From: Clostridiales bacterium
GTDB taxonomy: Bacteria > Bacillota > Clostridia > Lachnospirales > Lachnospiraceae
Length of the DNA stretch: 14,766 nt
Direction: 5' to 3'
Assembly (NCBI GenBank): GCA_019418195.1
Contig: DYCJ01000003.1
Location: forward strand, 15,610-30,375
The notes beneath the pieces are model-generated. The model was not told the origin of the DNA. It did no database searches and saw only the letters and a list, made by a program, of their open reading frames with translations. Position numbers and translations under genes: made by a program. Of the stretch, positions 8,591 to 14,766 are shown in pieces. Within the stretch, counting starts at the first letter, position 1. Each line of letters starts with the position of its first letter.

Positions 8591-8643
8591 TTTACAGGAA
8601 ATATTGATATAATGATGGAGAATTTTTTGTAGTTTCCTGTAAA
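8591..8643 (+). promoter_or_regulatory. XRE-gene promoter flanked by two inverted operator-like sites
   Basis: An extended -10, TGATATAAT (8605-8613), is flanked by TTTACAGGAAA (8591-8601) and its exact reverse complement TTTCCTGTAAA (8633-8643). Each 11-mer is itself near-palindromic (TTTnCnGnAAA), as expected of a dimer site. The centres are 42 bp apart, about four helical turns. The left arm lies upstream of the likely start (about 8620), so it cannot fold in the mRNA with the right arm; this points to DNA operators. The right arm touches the ribosome binding site AAGGAGGT. Confidence 0.6.
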
Positions 8644-8656
8644 AGGAGGTGTTTCC

Positions 8657-9031
8657 GTGGCTAATATCCAGCTGGCAGCAAATTTGCGCCGTCTGAGGAG
8701 CGATCATAATTATACACAGGCACAGATCAGCGATAAACTGAATATTTCACGGCAGGCATACTCTAATTATGAGACAGGTAAACGAATCCCGGACCTAGAT
8801 ATCCTGATCCGGATCGCAGATATCTATCATGTCACACTCGAACAGCTCATCTTGCAGCCCTGCACCGGCACAGGCGTTATCAATCAAAATTCCGGCCCTT
8901 ATTATATTGGAATGGAAGTAGAAACCGCTGATACGATATATCTGGCAAAAGACGAGGTGGAACTTCTGACCCATTACAGAAATGCAGATGAAGATGACCG
9001 GAAACTGACCCGGAAAGTATTGAAAATCTAA
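8657..9031 (+). CDS. XRE-family helix-turn-helix transcriptional regulator
   Basis: A 124-residue cytosolic DNA-binding protein. Residues 6-62 form a Cro/C1-type HTH (LAANLRRLRSDHNYTQAQIS, then LNISRQAYSNYETGKRIPD, then the fifth helix LDILIRIADIYHVTLEQLI). The roughly 60-residue tail has no recognised domain and ends in a charged helix. The start is GTG at 8657, preceded by AAGGAGGT six bases away; no better ATG precedes the HTH. It has its own promoter with paired operator-like sites, so autoregulation is likely. It is convergent with the corA-like gene. Targets beyond itself are unknown; TTTACAGAAAA at 9189-9199 resembles the same site. Confidence 0.93.
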   Translation: MANIQLAANLRRLRSDHNYTQAQISDKLNISRQAYSNYETGKRIPDLDILIRIADIYHVTLEQLILQPCTGTGVINQNSGPYYIGMEVETADTIYLAKDEVELLTHYRNADEDDRKLTRKVLKI

Positions 9032-9328
9032 ATTCATGTTTATCTGAGAGACATATTCTCGGTAAAACGTCCGAAAATCACTCAGATGCAGTGGATTGAC
9101 TCACATATCCGGCACGGGCGGGGAGGGCTGTATCCGACTGATTTTCTGCGTTCATCCGATTGGAAGTGTCTCCCCGATAATCACGAAATTTACAGAAAAT
9201 TGATTGAAAAGGTGAACTTTATCGACTACCTTCCCTTTCCTGCCGGTTGGGATGGGACCGTAGTCGAGAGCGTTCCGGTCTTGTTTCTTCCGTTTGAAAT
9301 TCGTTTTTCGGGATGGGAAAGAAAGCAG
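9032..9328. other. Convergent intergenic region with nested inverted repeats and a doubtful 92-codon ORF
   Basis: No supported gene. Visible inverted repeats are ATCTGAG (9042-9048) with CTCAGAT (9081-9087), CGGGGAG (9119-9125) with CTCCCCG (9170-9176), TCGACTAC (9222-9229) with GTAGTCGA (9260-9267, further CCC/GGG pairing inside), and GACCG (9256-9260) with CGGTC (9276-9280). A plus-strand ORF at 9086-9364 has no ribosome binding site; its frame continues, without another stop, from the XRE stop codon. Its middle part (for example NHEIYRKLIEKVNFIDYL) looks protein-like, so it could be a gene remnant. A minus-strand ORF at 9152-9532 also lacks a ribosome binding site and overlaps corA. Confidence 0.4.
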
Positions 9329-9490
9329 CCGGGAGACAGGTATTGTGTACGCACCGTAGAGTAACGCCGGCACTTGGAGCGCGTCTTTTGCGCTCCTATG
9401 TACCGTTGCGTTACGGCCCGAGCGAAAGCGGGTGCGATAACAATACCTGTCTCCCGGCGGATACTTTGTTAGTACGGAAAATACGAATTT
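9297..9490. repeat. Large imperfect palindrome (cruciform/structured RNA or MITE-like element)
   Basis: The core is a perfect 18-bp inverted repeat (9329-9346 with 9440-9457, beginning CCGGGAGACAGG). Moving inward are a 3x3 internal loop, CGCACC (9350-9355) with GGTGCG (9431-9436), GTAACGCCGG (9361-9370) with CCGttGCGTTAC (9403-9414), and an apical stem GGAGCGC (9376-9382) with GCGCTCC (9390-9396) around a 7-base loop. A side hairpin CCC-GA-GC-GAAA-GC-GGG (9417-9432) could form a GNRA tetraloop. The outermost arms AAATTCGTTTTTC (9297-9309) and GAAAATACGAATTT (9477-9490) match apart from one bulged base; the 19 bases between these and the core do not pair well. No target-site duplication was found. 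It ends at the corA stop codon. It may be a repeat element or an ncRNA, and may also stop the two convergent transcripts. Confidence 0.65.
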
Positions 9491-10400
9491 ACAATATATG
9501 CTTCTTTTTGAAGATAATGATACATCCGACAATGACCACTATACTCAGCACGACAACAAACGGGAAACCGTCGTCCAGGCCAGGCATATCTTTAAAGTTC
9601 ATCCCGTACCACCCGGTGATCAATGTCAACGGGAAGAAAATCGTGGATATCACGGTCAGGAACTGCATATTGCTGTTCTGCCTGGAATCAATCTGTGCCT
9701 GATATGCCTCCTTGACCTGCTGGGCGTATTCGAGCAGGTGGCTTGTCCGGCTCATGAGCCGGTCTGCACGGTCGGTGAGCGTTCCAAAATATTTCAGATG
9801 CTTTTTCAGGAAGAAGCCGTTTTCATTCTCTTCCATCTCTTTTGTCAGATCCATGATCTCATCATAGTAACTTCGAAGATTTAGCAGTTCACGTCGAAGC
9901 GGCATCAGTTTTGTCTGAAAATTAGCGATATGTTCCTGACTCACATCCTCTTCCATCCTCAGGAGCCTTCGTTCATATGCCACAAGCATTTCCAGATCCC
10001 TGCTTATGAACTCCGAGATATAATTATAAAGAAAGCGTTCTTTTGTCTCCCCCTGATGTGTCTTTTTCTGCTGGATGCGGCGGATCAGCCGTTCGGAAAA
10101 GTCCTCGTCATCCACGATCACCACGTTACTGCGGTTTACAAAAAAATACATCCTGTATCTGCTCCCGAGCACATCAAGGAGCTTCGGTATACAAAGTGTT
10201 CCCACAACACACTCCTGCTGGTTCTCAAGTCTGCAGAACCCGATCTTTGCCACCTGGATTTCATTTTCGTATATGATTCCCGCTTTTGCGAGGATTGCGT
10301 CAGCATGTCTTGAATCTGTGACGAAGACTGCCGGCGCCTGGTCCGTCTCCCACTCTTCTTCCGTCACCGGAACAAGCTGCTCGCCAAATCTGTAAATCAT
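9489..10400 (-). CDS. CorA-family divalent cation (Mg2+) transporter
   Basis: An inner-membrane pentameric channel-type transporter for Mg2+ (or Co2+/Ni2+), 303 residues. A long cytosolic N-terminal domain with helical, charged stretches (about 120-240) leads to two C-terminal membrane helices: about 246-264 (FLTVISTIFFPLTLITGW) and about 277-296. The signature YGMNF follows the first helix, with GMN at 266-268, and the C-terminus is basic (FKKKHIL). The N-terminal part diverges from E. coli CorA, as in many Clostridia. The ATG has AGGTG five bases upstream. It starts 33 bases after ppk, so it is the last gene of the phoH-HD-ppk-corA operon. Family confident; ion specificity is inferred. Confidence 0.93.
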   Translation of the reverse strand: MIYRFGEQLVPVTEEEWETDQAPAVFVTDSRHADAILAKAGIIYENEIQVAKIGFCRLENQQECVVGTLCIPKLLDVLGSRYRMYFFVNRSNVVIVDDEDFSERLIRRIQQKKTHQGETKERFLYNYISEFISRDLEMLVAYERRLLRMEEDVSQEHIANFQTKLMPLRRELLNLRSYYDEIMDLTKEMEENENGFFLKKHLKYFGTLTDRADRLMSRTSHLLEYAQQVKEAYQAQIDSRQNSNMQFLTVISTIFFPLTLITGWYGMNFKDMPGLDDGFPFVVVLSIVVIVGCIIIFKKKHIL

Positions 10401-10433
10401 CCTATCACCTGTTCGTTTTTATTCTTCTCCTTA

Positions 10434-12509
10434 TCACTCTTCGTCTGCTGTCTGACCCGCATTCCTCTGGACAGCCTTATCATACGCTTCCTGATAAAGA
10501 GCCTCCTGAGAATTGACCGGTTCTCCCTCGCATTTTACAAGAGTATAATTTCCTTCTGAATCTTCCTCTCTTGCCTTCTTATTGTCGCTGAGCATCAGGT
10601 CAAAAATGCCCTGGATCCGCTCTTTGACCGCCGGAGCGCAGACCGGAGCAGCAACCTCCACACGTTTCACCGTATTTCTTGTCATGAAATCGGCAGAGGA
10701 GATGTAATATTTCCTTCTTTCGCCGCAGCCAAAGATATAGATCCTGGAATGCTCGAGGAAACGTCCCACAATACTGATGATACGGATATTCTCTGTCTGT
10801 CCCTGCACTCCCGGGATCAGGCAGCTGATTCCCCGGATGATCATATCAATATGAACTCCTGCCTGGGATGCCTCTACAAGCTTATCAATGATCTTCTTAT
10901 CAGTCAGAGAATTCAGTTTCAGTCCGATATAAGCTTCCCCGCCGTTCTTTTTGTGTTCGATCTCTTCCTCGATCATATCGATAATGCGGTTCTGAAGGCA
11001 TTTCGGCGCTACGAGCAGATGGTCGGATTCTTCCACTGTCTCTCCCTTGGTGAGCGCCTGGAACACTCTTGCCGCATCCATACCGATCTGCTCATCGGCT
11101 GTCATCAGCGACAGATCCGTATAGAGTCTTGCCGTCTTTTCATTGTAGTTTCCGGTTCCGATCTGTGTGATATATTCGATCCCGTCTTTTCCTTTCTTTG
11201 TGATAAGGCAAAGCTTGGAATGTACTTTGAATCCTTCGAGGCCGTAAATAATCTGACAACCTGCCTTCTCCAGCATACGTGACCAGCGGATATTGTTTTC
11301 CTCATCAAAGCGGGCACGAAGTTCCACAAGGACAACAACTTCCTTCCCATTTTCTGCCGCTTCACACAGAGCCTCAACAATCTTGCTCTGTTTTGCCAGG
11401 CGATACAATGTCATCTTAATGGAAATAACATTGTCATCCTCTGCAGCTTCATTAAGCATGCGCAGGAACGGACGGATCGACTCGTACGGGTAAGACAGAA
11501 GCTTGTCTTCTTCTTCGATCTGTTTTAAAATACTCTCTCCATCGCGGAAGGACGCGGATTTCTGCGGTACTCTCCTCTCGTAGAACAATTCAGGATTCAT
11601 GCGGAGATGATCCTGGATCGTGAAGACGAAAGAGAGATCCAGAGGAGCTTCACTGCGGAACACACGCTCCGGTGAAACGTCCAGATACCGGCACAGAGAT
11701 TCCACGACCGAGCCGTCGATCTCACGGGACATATCAAGACGCACCGGTGAGAGTTTCTTTCTCTCTTTCATCAGGTCGGCCATGAATTCGCGATAATCCA
11801 GATCTTCATCATACAGCGCATCTGCATCGATATCCGCATTTCTCACGACACGGATCAGGGACTTGCCGATCACCTTGTATCCCTTAAATACTTTTCCGAT
11901 ATAATGGAGCACGATATTCTCGGAAAGTATATATCTCCCCTTTCCTCCCGGAAGTTCGATCAGGCGCTCTACCATGTTATTCGTACACGGAATAATACCG
12001 ATCCTCTCTTTTCCGCTCCTTGTCTGAAGGACGACTACAGCGTAGATCTCCTGATTTCTCAGGAACGGGAACGGCTGTCTCTTCCCCACTATAGTCGGAG
12101 AACTTAAAGGTACGATCTCATGATTGAAATACTGCTCGAGAAATTTCTTTTCCTCAGGCTTTGCTGTTGTAAAGTCAATCAGTGTGATGCCATATTCTGC
12201 TACTTTGTCCATCAGGCTCTTATATGCGGCGTCTTTTCTCTTATTGAGCTTTTTCACTACTTTCAGAATAGCCTTGATCTGCTCTTCTGACGTCATTTTT
12301 GTCTTATTATCCCTGATCTTTTTATTGACCAGCATCTGGTCCTGAAGAGATCCTACCCTGACTCTGAAAAACTCATCCAGATTGCTCTGATAGATCGAGA
12401 CAAAATTCATGCGTTCACAGAGCGGCACTTCGTTATTTTCCGCCTCTTCCAGTACTCTTTCATTAAATTTCAGCCAGGACAGTTCCCTGTTCATATAAAT
12501 ATTTTCCAT
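10434..12509 (-). CDS. ppk1: Polyphosphate kinase 1
   Basis: Makes long-chain polyphosphate reversibly from ATP, through a phosphohistidine intermediate. From the ATG at 12507-12509 it has 691 residues, normal for PPK1. The N domain begins MENIYMNRELSWLKFNERVL, a family hallmark. The phospholipase-D-like C1 and C2 domains carry the two key histidines: His430 in GFKVHSKLCLI (E. coli His435, the phosphorylated residue) and His587 in RFLEHSRIYIFG (E. coli His592). The Arg-rich ELRARFDEENNIRWS stretch is present. AAGGAGG precedes the chosen ATG; an upstream in-frame GTG at 12533 lacks one and would overlap the HD gene. It follows the HD gene by 17 bases and precedes the corA-like gene by 33. Confidence 0.97.
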   Translation of the reverse strand: MENIYMNRELSWLKFNERVLEEAENNEVPLCERMNFVSIYQSNLDEFFRVRVGSLQDQMLVNKKIRDNKTKMTSEEQIKAILKVVKKLNKRKDAAYKSLMDKVAEYGITLIDFTTAKPEEKKFLEQYFNHEIVPLSSPTIVGKRQPFPFLRNQEIYAVVVLQTRSGKERIGIIPCTNNMVERLIELPGGKGRYILSENIVLHYIGKVFKGYKVIGKSLIRVVRNADIDADALYDEDLDYREFMADLMKERKKLSPVRLDMSREIDGSVVESLCRYLDVSPERVFRSEAPLDLSFVFTIQDHLRMNPELFYERRVPQKSASFRDGESILKQIEEEDKLLSYPYESIRPFLRMLNEAAEDDNVISIKMTLYRLAKQSKIVEALCEAAENGKEVVVLVELRARFDEENNIRWSRMLEKAGCQIIYGLEGFKVHSKLCLITKKGKDGIEYITQIGTGNYNEKTARLYTDLSLMTADEQIGMDAARVFQALTKGETVEESDHLLVAPKCLQNRIIDMIEEEIEHKKNGGEAYIGLKLNSLTDKKIIDKLVEASQAGVHIDMIIRGISCLIPGVQGQTENIRIISIVGRFLEHSRIYIFGCGERRKYYISSADFMTRNTVKRVEVAAPVCAPAVKERIQGIFDLMLSDNKKAREEDSEGNYTLVKCEGEPVNSQEALYQEAYDKAVQRNAGQTADEE

Positions 12510-12526
12510 TTTTTCCTCCTTTGTAA

Positions 12527-13189
12527 CTAACACAACTTATTTCCATTTGCCACCAGCTTAAATTTACAGTTCAGCCGTTCTGCGGCTCTCCTGCACATCA
12601 TCATGCGCTTCAAAAATATTTCAAAATAATCCATCACTGTACAGATGGAATCATCTAATTCAAGCTCCATTTGTATAATACGCTTTTCTTTCTGAATAAT
12701 CAACTTCGAAGATAAAGCCGCGTAATTTACTCTGTCATGAATATCAAATGTAGCCTTATTCCTGTTCTGTACTCTGTTGCGCCGCACATCCGTCTTATCT
12801 GCCAGGATCAGCGCCGCAGACACGCCGTCCACTGCTGCCCCTGTGGCCTCATCATGATGGCCGATGGCTGTCGTCACAACGAGAATATCCTTGAGCGGCA
12901 TATCTGTATCCTTCAGAATCTGATAGGCAAGGATCGCGCCGCTGTGCGCATGGTCATGCCGGTTGATGCTGTTGCCTATGTCATGCATGTACCCGGCAAT
13001 CTTTGCAAGCTCTGTCTTATGCTTTCCATATCCCAGTTCCTTTAATATCTTTCCTGCAGTTTCAGCAGTTTTCGACGCATGCTTTTTCGAATGTTCCGTA
13101 TACCCCAGCTCGTTGAGCGTGGCGTTTCCCTTCTCGATCAGGAGATTGATCTCCTCGTTCATCCTGATCTGCTTGTAATCCGTCTTCAT
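12527..13189 (-). CDS. HD-domain phosphohydrolase
   Basis: A metal-dependent phosphohydrolase of the HD superfamily, 220 residues, probably cytosolic. The HD signature residues are His37 (KHASKTAE), His69-Asp70 (GYMHDIG) and Asp131 (ILADKTD). Additional histidines at 77-82 (RHDHAH) and His111-His112-Asp113 suggest an extended, possibly binuclear centre. The substrate is unknown. The ATG at 13187-13189 overlaps the phoH stop (TGATG), with GAGGAG upstream, so translation is coupled; a longer reading from 13264 lies inside phoH and was rejected. The tight link to phoH and ppk suggests a job in nucleotide, RNA or phosphate stress metabolism, but that is inference. Confidence 0.88.
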   Translation of the reverse strand: MKTDYKQIRMNEEINLLIEKGNATLNELGYTEHSKKHASKTAETAGKILKELGYGKHKTELAKIAGYMHDIGNSINRHDHAHSGAILAYQILKDTDMPLKDILVVTTAIGHHDEATGAAVDGVSAALILADKTDVRRNRVQNRNKATFDIHDRVNYAALSSKLIIQKEKRIIQMELELDDSICTVMDYFEIFLKRMMMCRRAAERLNCKFKLVANGNKLC

Positions 13190-14562
13190 CACAGTCTCCT
13201 CACCGCCTCCATCGCAAGGGCTGATCTCTCGCATTCCTGTGCGGTCATGGTGATCTGCCAGCACAGAGGGCTTCCTTTCATATGTTCAGATGCATAGCTC
13301 AGCCCGTTCGTCCGTTCGTCAAGAAACGGACGGTCGATCTGGTTGGGGTCTCCAAGCAGTATGATCTTTGTGTCCTTACCTGCCCGCGTAATGATCCCTT
13401 TGATCTGATCGGGCGTTGTATTCTGAGCCTCATCAATGATCAGATATGTTTTCACGATGGAGCGTCCCCTTATGTAGTTGAGCGCCTCAGCCTGGATAAT
13501 GCCCCGGCCGAAAATTTCATCGACCTTCCCTTTCAGCTCCTCCTCGTCCTGATACCGCTCCTCTTCACTGGAATCAATCAGCTGCTCCAGATTGTCTATG
13601 ATGGGGCGCATCAGAGGCGATATCTTTTCCTGCTCATCTCCCGGGAGGAATCCGATATCATCGTCAAACTGAGCATTTGGACGGCAGACCAGAATACGCC
13701 GGTATTCGCCGGTCGGATGATTCAGCAGTTTCTCAAGTCCTACCGCAAGGGAATAAAACGTCTTGCTGGTGCCTGCCATTCCCTTTACGATGACAAGAGG
13801 TGCTTTCTCTGCCGGCTGCATCAGGGCTTCCTGCAGGAAATACTGCCCTGCATTTCTCGGAGAGATGCCGTAAGGAGAGCTTTTACGGAACTCAAGCTTG
13901 CGGATCACCCCGTCCACCACACGTCCGAGCTGTGTCTTTTTTGCTGACTGATCCGCCTTTAGGATGACGAACTGATTTTCCTCCAGCTTCGGTACATAGC
14001 TTTCCCCGTCTTCGCCGAGCACATACGTCTGATCGACCGGCACTCCTTTTTTCTTGAAGTCCTTAAATATTTCTTCCGGCACATACAGCTCGCACCTGCC
14101 GCTGTACTGATTCTCATGCTCCAGCACCTGATCTGTAGTAAAATCTTCCGCACAGATGCCCAGGATCTGTGCCTTGATCCGCAGGAGCAGGTCTTTTGTC
14201 ACAAGGATGACCTGCTCGTCACGGGATTCGGACAACCCCATGCAGACTCTCAGGATCCTGTTGTCTGCCACTTCATCTGACAGATCTTCCGGAAGTTTTA
14301 CATTGACAAAATTCTTCTCCACGCAGAGTGTCCCGCCGCCATCCAGCGGCACTCCTTTCAGCAGATCTCCTTTCTGGCGGAGCTGTTCCAGATAACGGAT
14401 CACCTTGCGGGCATTGGCTCCCGTTTCTCCTTCCGCTTTCTTAAAGTGATCCAGCTCCTCCAATACGACCATGGGAAGCACGATAAGATTGTCTTCAAAG
14501 CTGTCGATCGCATAAGGCGCCTGCAGGAGAATATTTGTGTCTGCTACATAAATTTTTACCAT
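13189..14562 (-). CDS. PIN-PhoH protein (PhoH2/YlaK-type ATPase with PIN nuclease domain)
   Basis: A two-domain protein of 457 residues. The N-terminal PIN ribonuclease fold has the acidic residues Asp8 (VADTN), Glu36 (VLEELDHF), Asp100 (EVADNRIL) and Asp124 (LVTKDLLL). The C-terminal PhoH ATPase (about 225-457) has Walker A GMAGTSKT (261-268), Walker B LIIDEAQN (374-381) and the LLGDPNQID motif (402-410). PhoH2 proteins are described as RNA-unwinding and RNA-cleaving. The ATG at 14560-14562 has AGAGG seven bases upstream; a TTG five codons earlier was rejected. It is the first gene of the operon and is coupled to the HD gene. Residues look complete, so it is probably active. Confidence 0.95.
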   Translation of the reverse strand: MVKIYVADTNILLQAPYAIDSFEDNLIVLPMVVLEELDHFKKAEGETGANARKVIRYLEQLRQKGDLLKGVPLDGGGTLCVEKNFVNVKLPEDLSDEVADNRILRVCMGLSESRDEQVILVTKDLLLRIKAQILGICAEDFTTDQVLEHENQYSGRCELYVPEEIFKDFKKKGVPVDQTYVLGEDGESYVPKLEENQFVILKADQSAKKTQLGRVVDGVIRKLEFRKSSPYGISPRNAGQYFLQEALMQPAEKAPLVIVKGMAGTSKTFYSLAVGLEKLLNHPTGEYRRILVCRPNAQFDDDIGFLPGDEQEKISPLMRPIIDNLEQLIDSSEEERYQDEEELKGKVDEIFGRGIIQAEALNYIRGRSIVKTYLIIDEAQNTTPDQIKGIITRAGKDTKIILLGDPNQIDRPFLDERTNGLSYASEHMKGSPLCWQITMTAQECERSALAMEAVRRL

Positions 14563-14645
14563 ACAGTTTCCTCTCAAGTTTTCATTTTTTAATTTTTATA
14601 TGTAGTCTATTTTATAATAAAGTCCTGAACGTTGGGATGATAAAA

Positions 14646-14766
14646 ATGTTAAATGTAAGTAAAGGCATCCTGTTAAGCCTGCTGCCGGGTCTGCTCTGCA
14701 TCTCATTCGTGATGGTTCCTGCTTTTTTCTGCCATATTCTCCACTGTAACTGTCTCTTATACACAT
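14646..14766 (+). CDS. Possible start of a small hydrophobic protein, truncated (low confidence)
   Basis: An ATG at 14646 opens a frame that runs to the edge without a stop: MLNVSKGILLSLLPGL, then a hydrophobic stretch through about residue 34. The last residues come from adapter sequence, so only about 34 codons are natural. No clear ribosome binding site precedes it. The A+T-rich stretch 14580-14640 has TATAAT-like boxes on both strands (for example 14613-14618) that could serve this ORF or the phoH operon. A minus-strand frame is also open here, so coding is uncertain. Confidence 0.25.
   Translation, partial: MLNVSKGILLSLLPGLLCISFVMVPAFFCHILHCNCLLYT
14750..14766 (+). other. Tn5/Nextera mosaic-end adapter sequence at contig end
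   Basis: The final 17 bases, CTGTCTCTTATACACAT, equal the first 17 bases of the Nextera transposase read-through adapter (Tn5 mosaic end). This is an artefact of library preparation left on the contig end, not native DNA. Confidence 0.93.

Noticed and set aside
9044..9490. CRISPR array or tRNA/rRNA explanation for the repeats
   Set aside because: The repeats are inverted, not direct and regularly spaced, and no tRNA cloverleaf or rRNA motif was recognised.
9297..9490. Complete insertion sequence
   Set aside because: No transposase ORF lies between the arms and no target-site duplication is visible; at most a MITE-like or remnant element.
9152..9532. A 126-codon minus-strand ORF across the palindrome
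   Set aside because: It starts inside the corA-like gene, has no ribosome binding site and crosses the palindrome; low-complexity translation of structured DNA.
12510..12533. Upstream GTG start for PPK1
   Set aside because: No ribosome binding site and overlap with the HD gene; MENIYMNREL is the conserved family start.
13190..13264. N-terminal extension of the HD protein
   Set aside because: It lies wholly inside phoH in another frame; the TGATG overlap with GAGGAG upstream marks the true start.

Overview
This window is core chromosome of a low-to-mid GC Clostridia, most likely a Lachnospiraceae gut bacterium. The gene order tig-clpP-clpX-lon-engB, strong AGGAGG ribosome binding sites, extended -10 promoters and an Rpn/PD-(D/E)XK 'transposase' with a GIEQ-repeat tail all fit that group. 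The genus cannot be fixed from this sequence. The last 17 bases match the Tn5/Nextera mosaic end, so the right edge is the end of an assembled contig carrying adapter sequence, not natural DNA.

Layout. Positions 1-6877 (minus strand) hold a protein-quality-control cluster, read right to left: a DJ-1/PfpI-family protein (own extended -10 promoter), trigger factor (own promoter at about 6295-6323), ClpP, ClpX, a strong hairpin, Lon, and the GTPase EngB/YsxC, cut off by the window edge. Trigger factor folds nascent chains, ClpXP and Lon degrade failed ones, and EngB acts in 50S ribosome assembly. Positions 6911-8656 are accessory: a frameshifted Rpn-family nuclease gene on the minus strand and a divergent small CYTH triphosphatase on the plus strand, ending in a clean terminator. 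Positions 8657-9031 hold an XRE-type repressor whose promoter is flanked by two perfect 11-bp inverted operator-like sites, 42 bp centre to centre.

Positions 9032-9488 hold no convincing gene but contain several nested inverted repeats, including a large imperfect palindrome (core arms of 18 perfect bp at 9329-9346 and 9440-9457). This is the least explained part of the window.

Positions 9489-14562 (minus strand) form a tight four-gene operon: PhoH-type PIN/ATPase, HD-domain phosphohydrolase (start overlaps the phoH stop by one base), polyphosphate kinase PPK1, and a CorA-like magnesium transporter. It links RNA stress functions, polyphosphate synthesis and divalent metal transport. A partial hydrophobic ORF may begin on the plus strand at 14646 and runs into the adapter.
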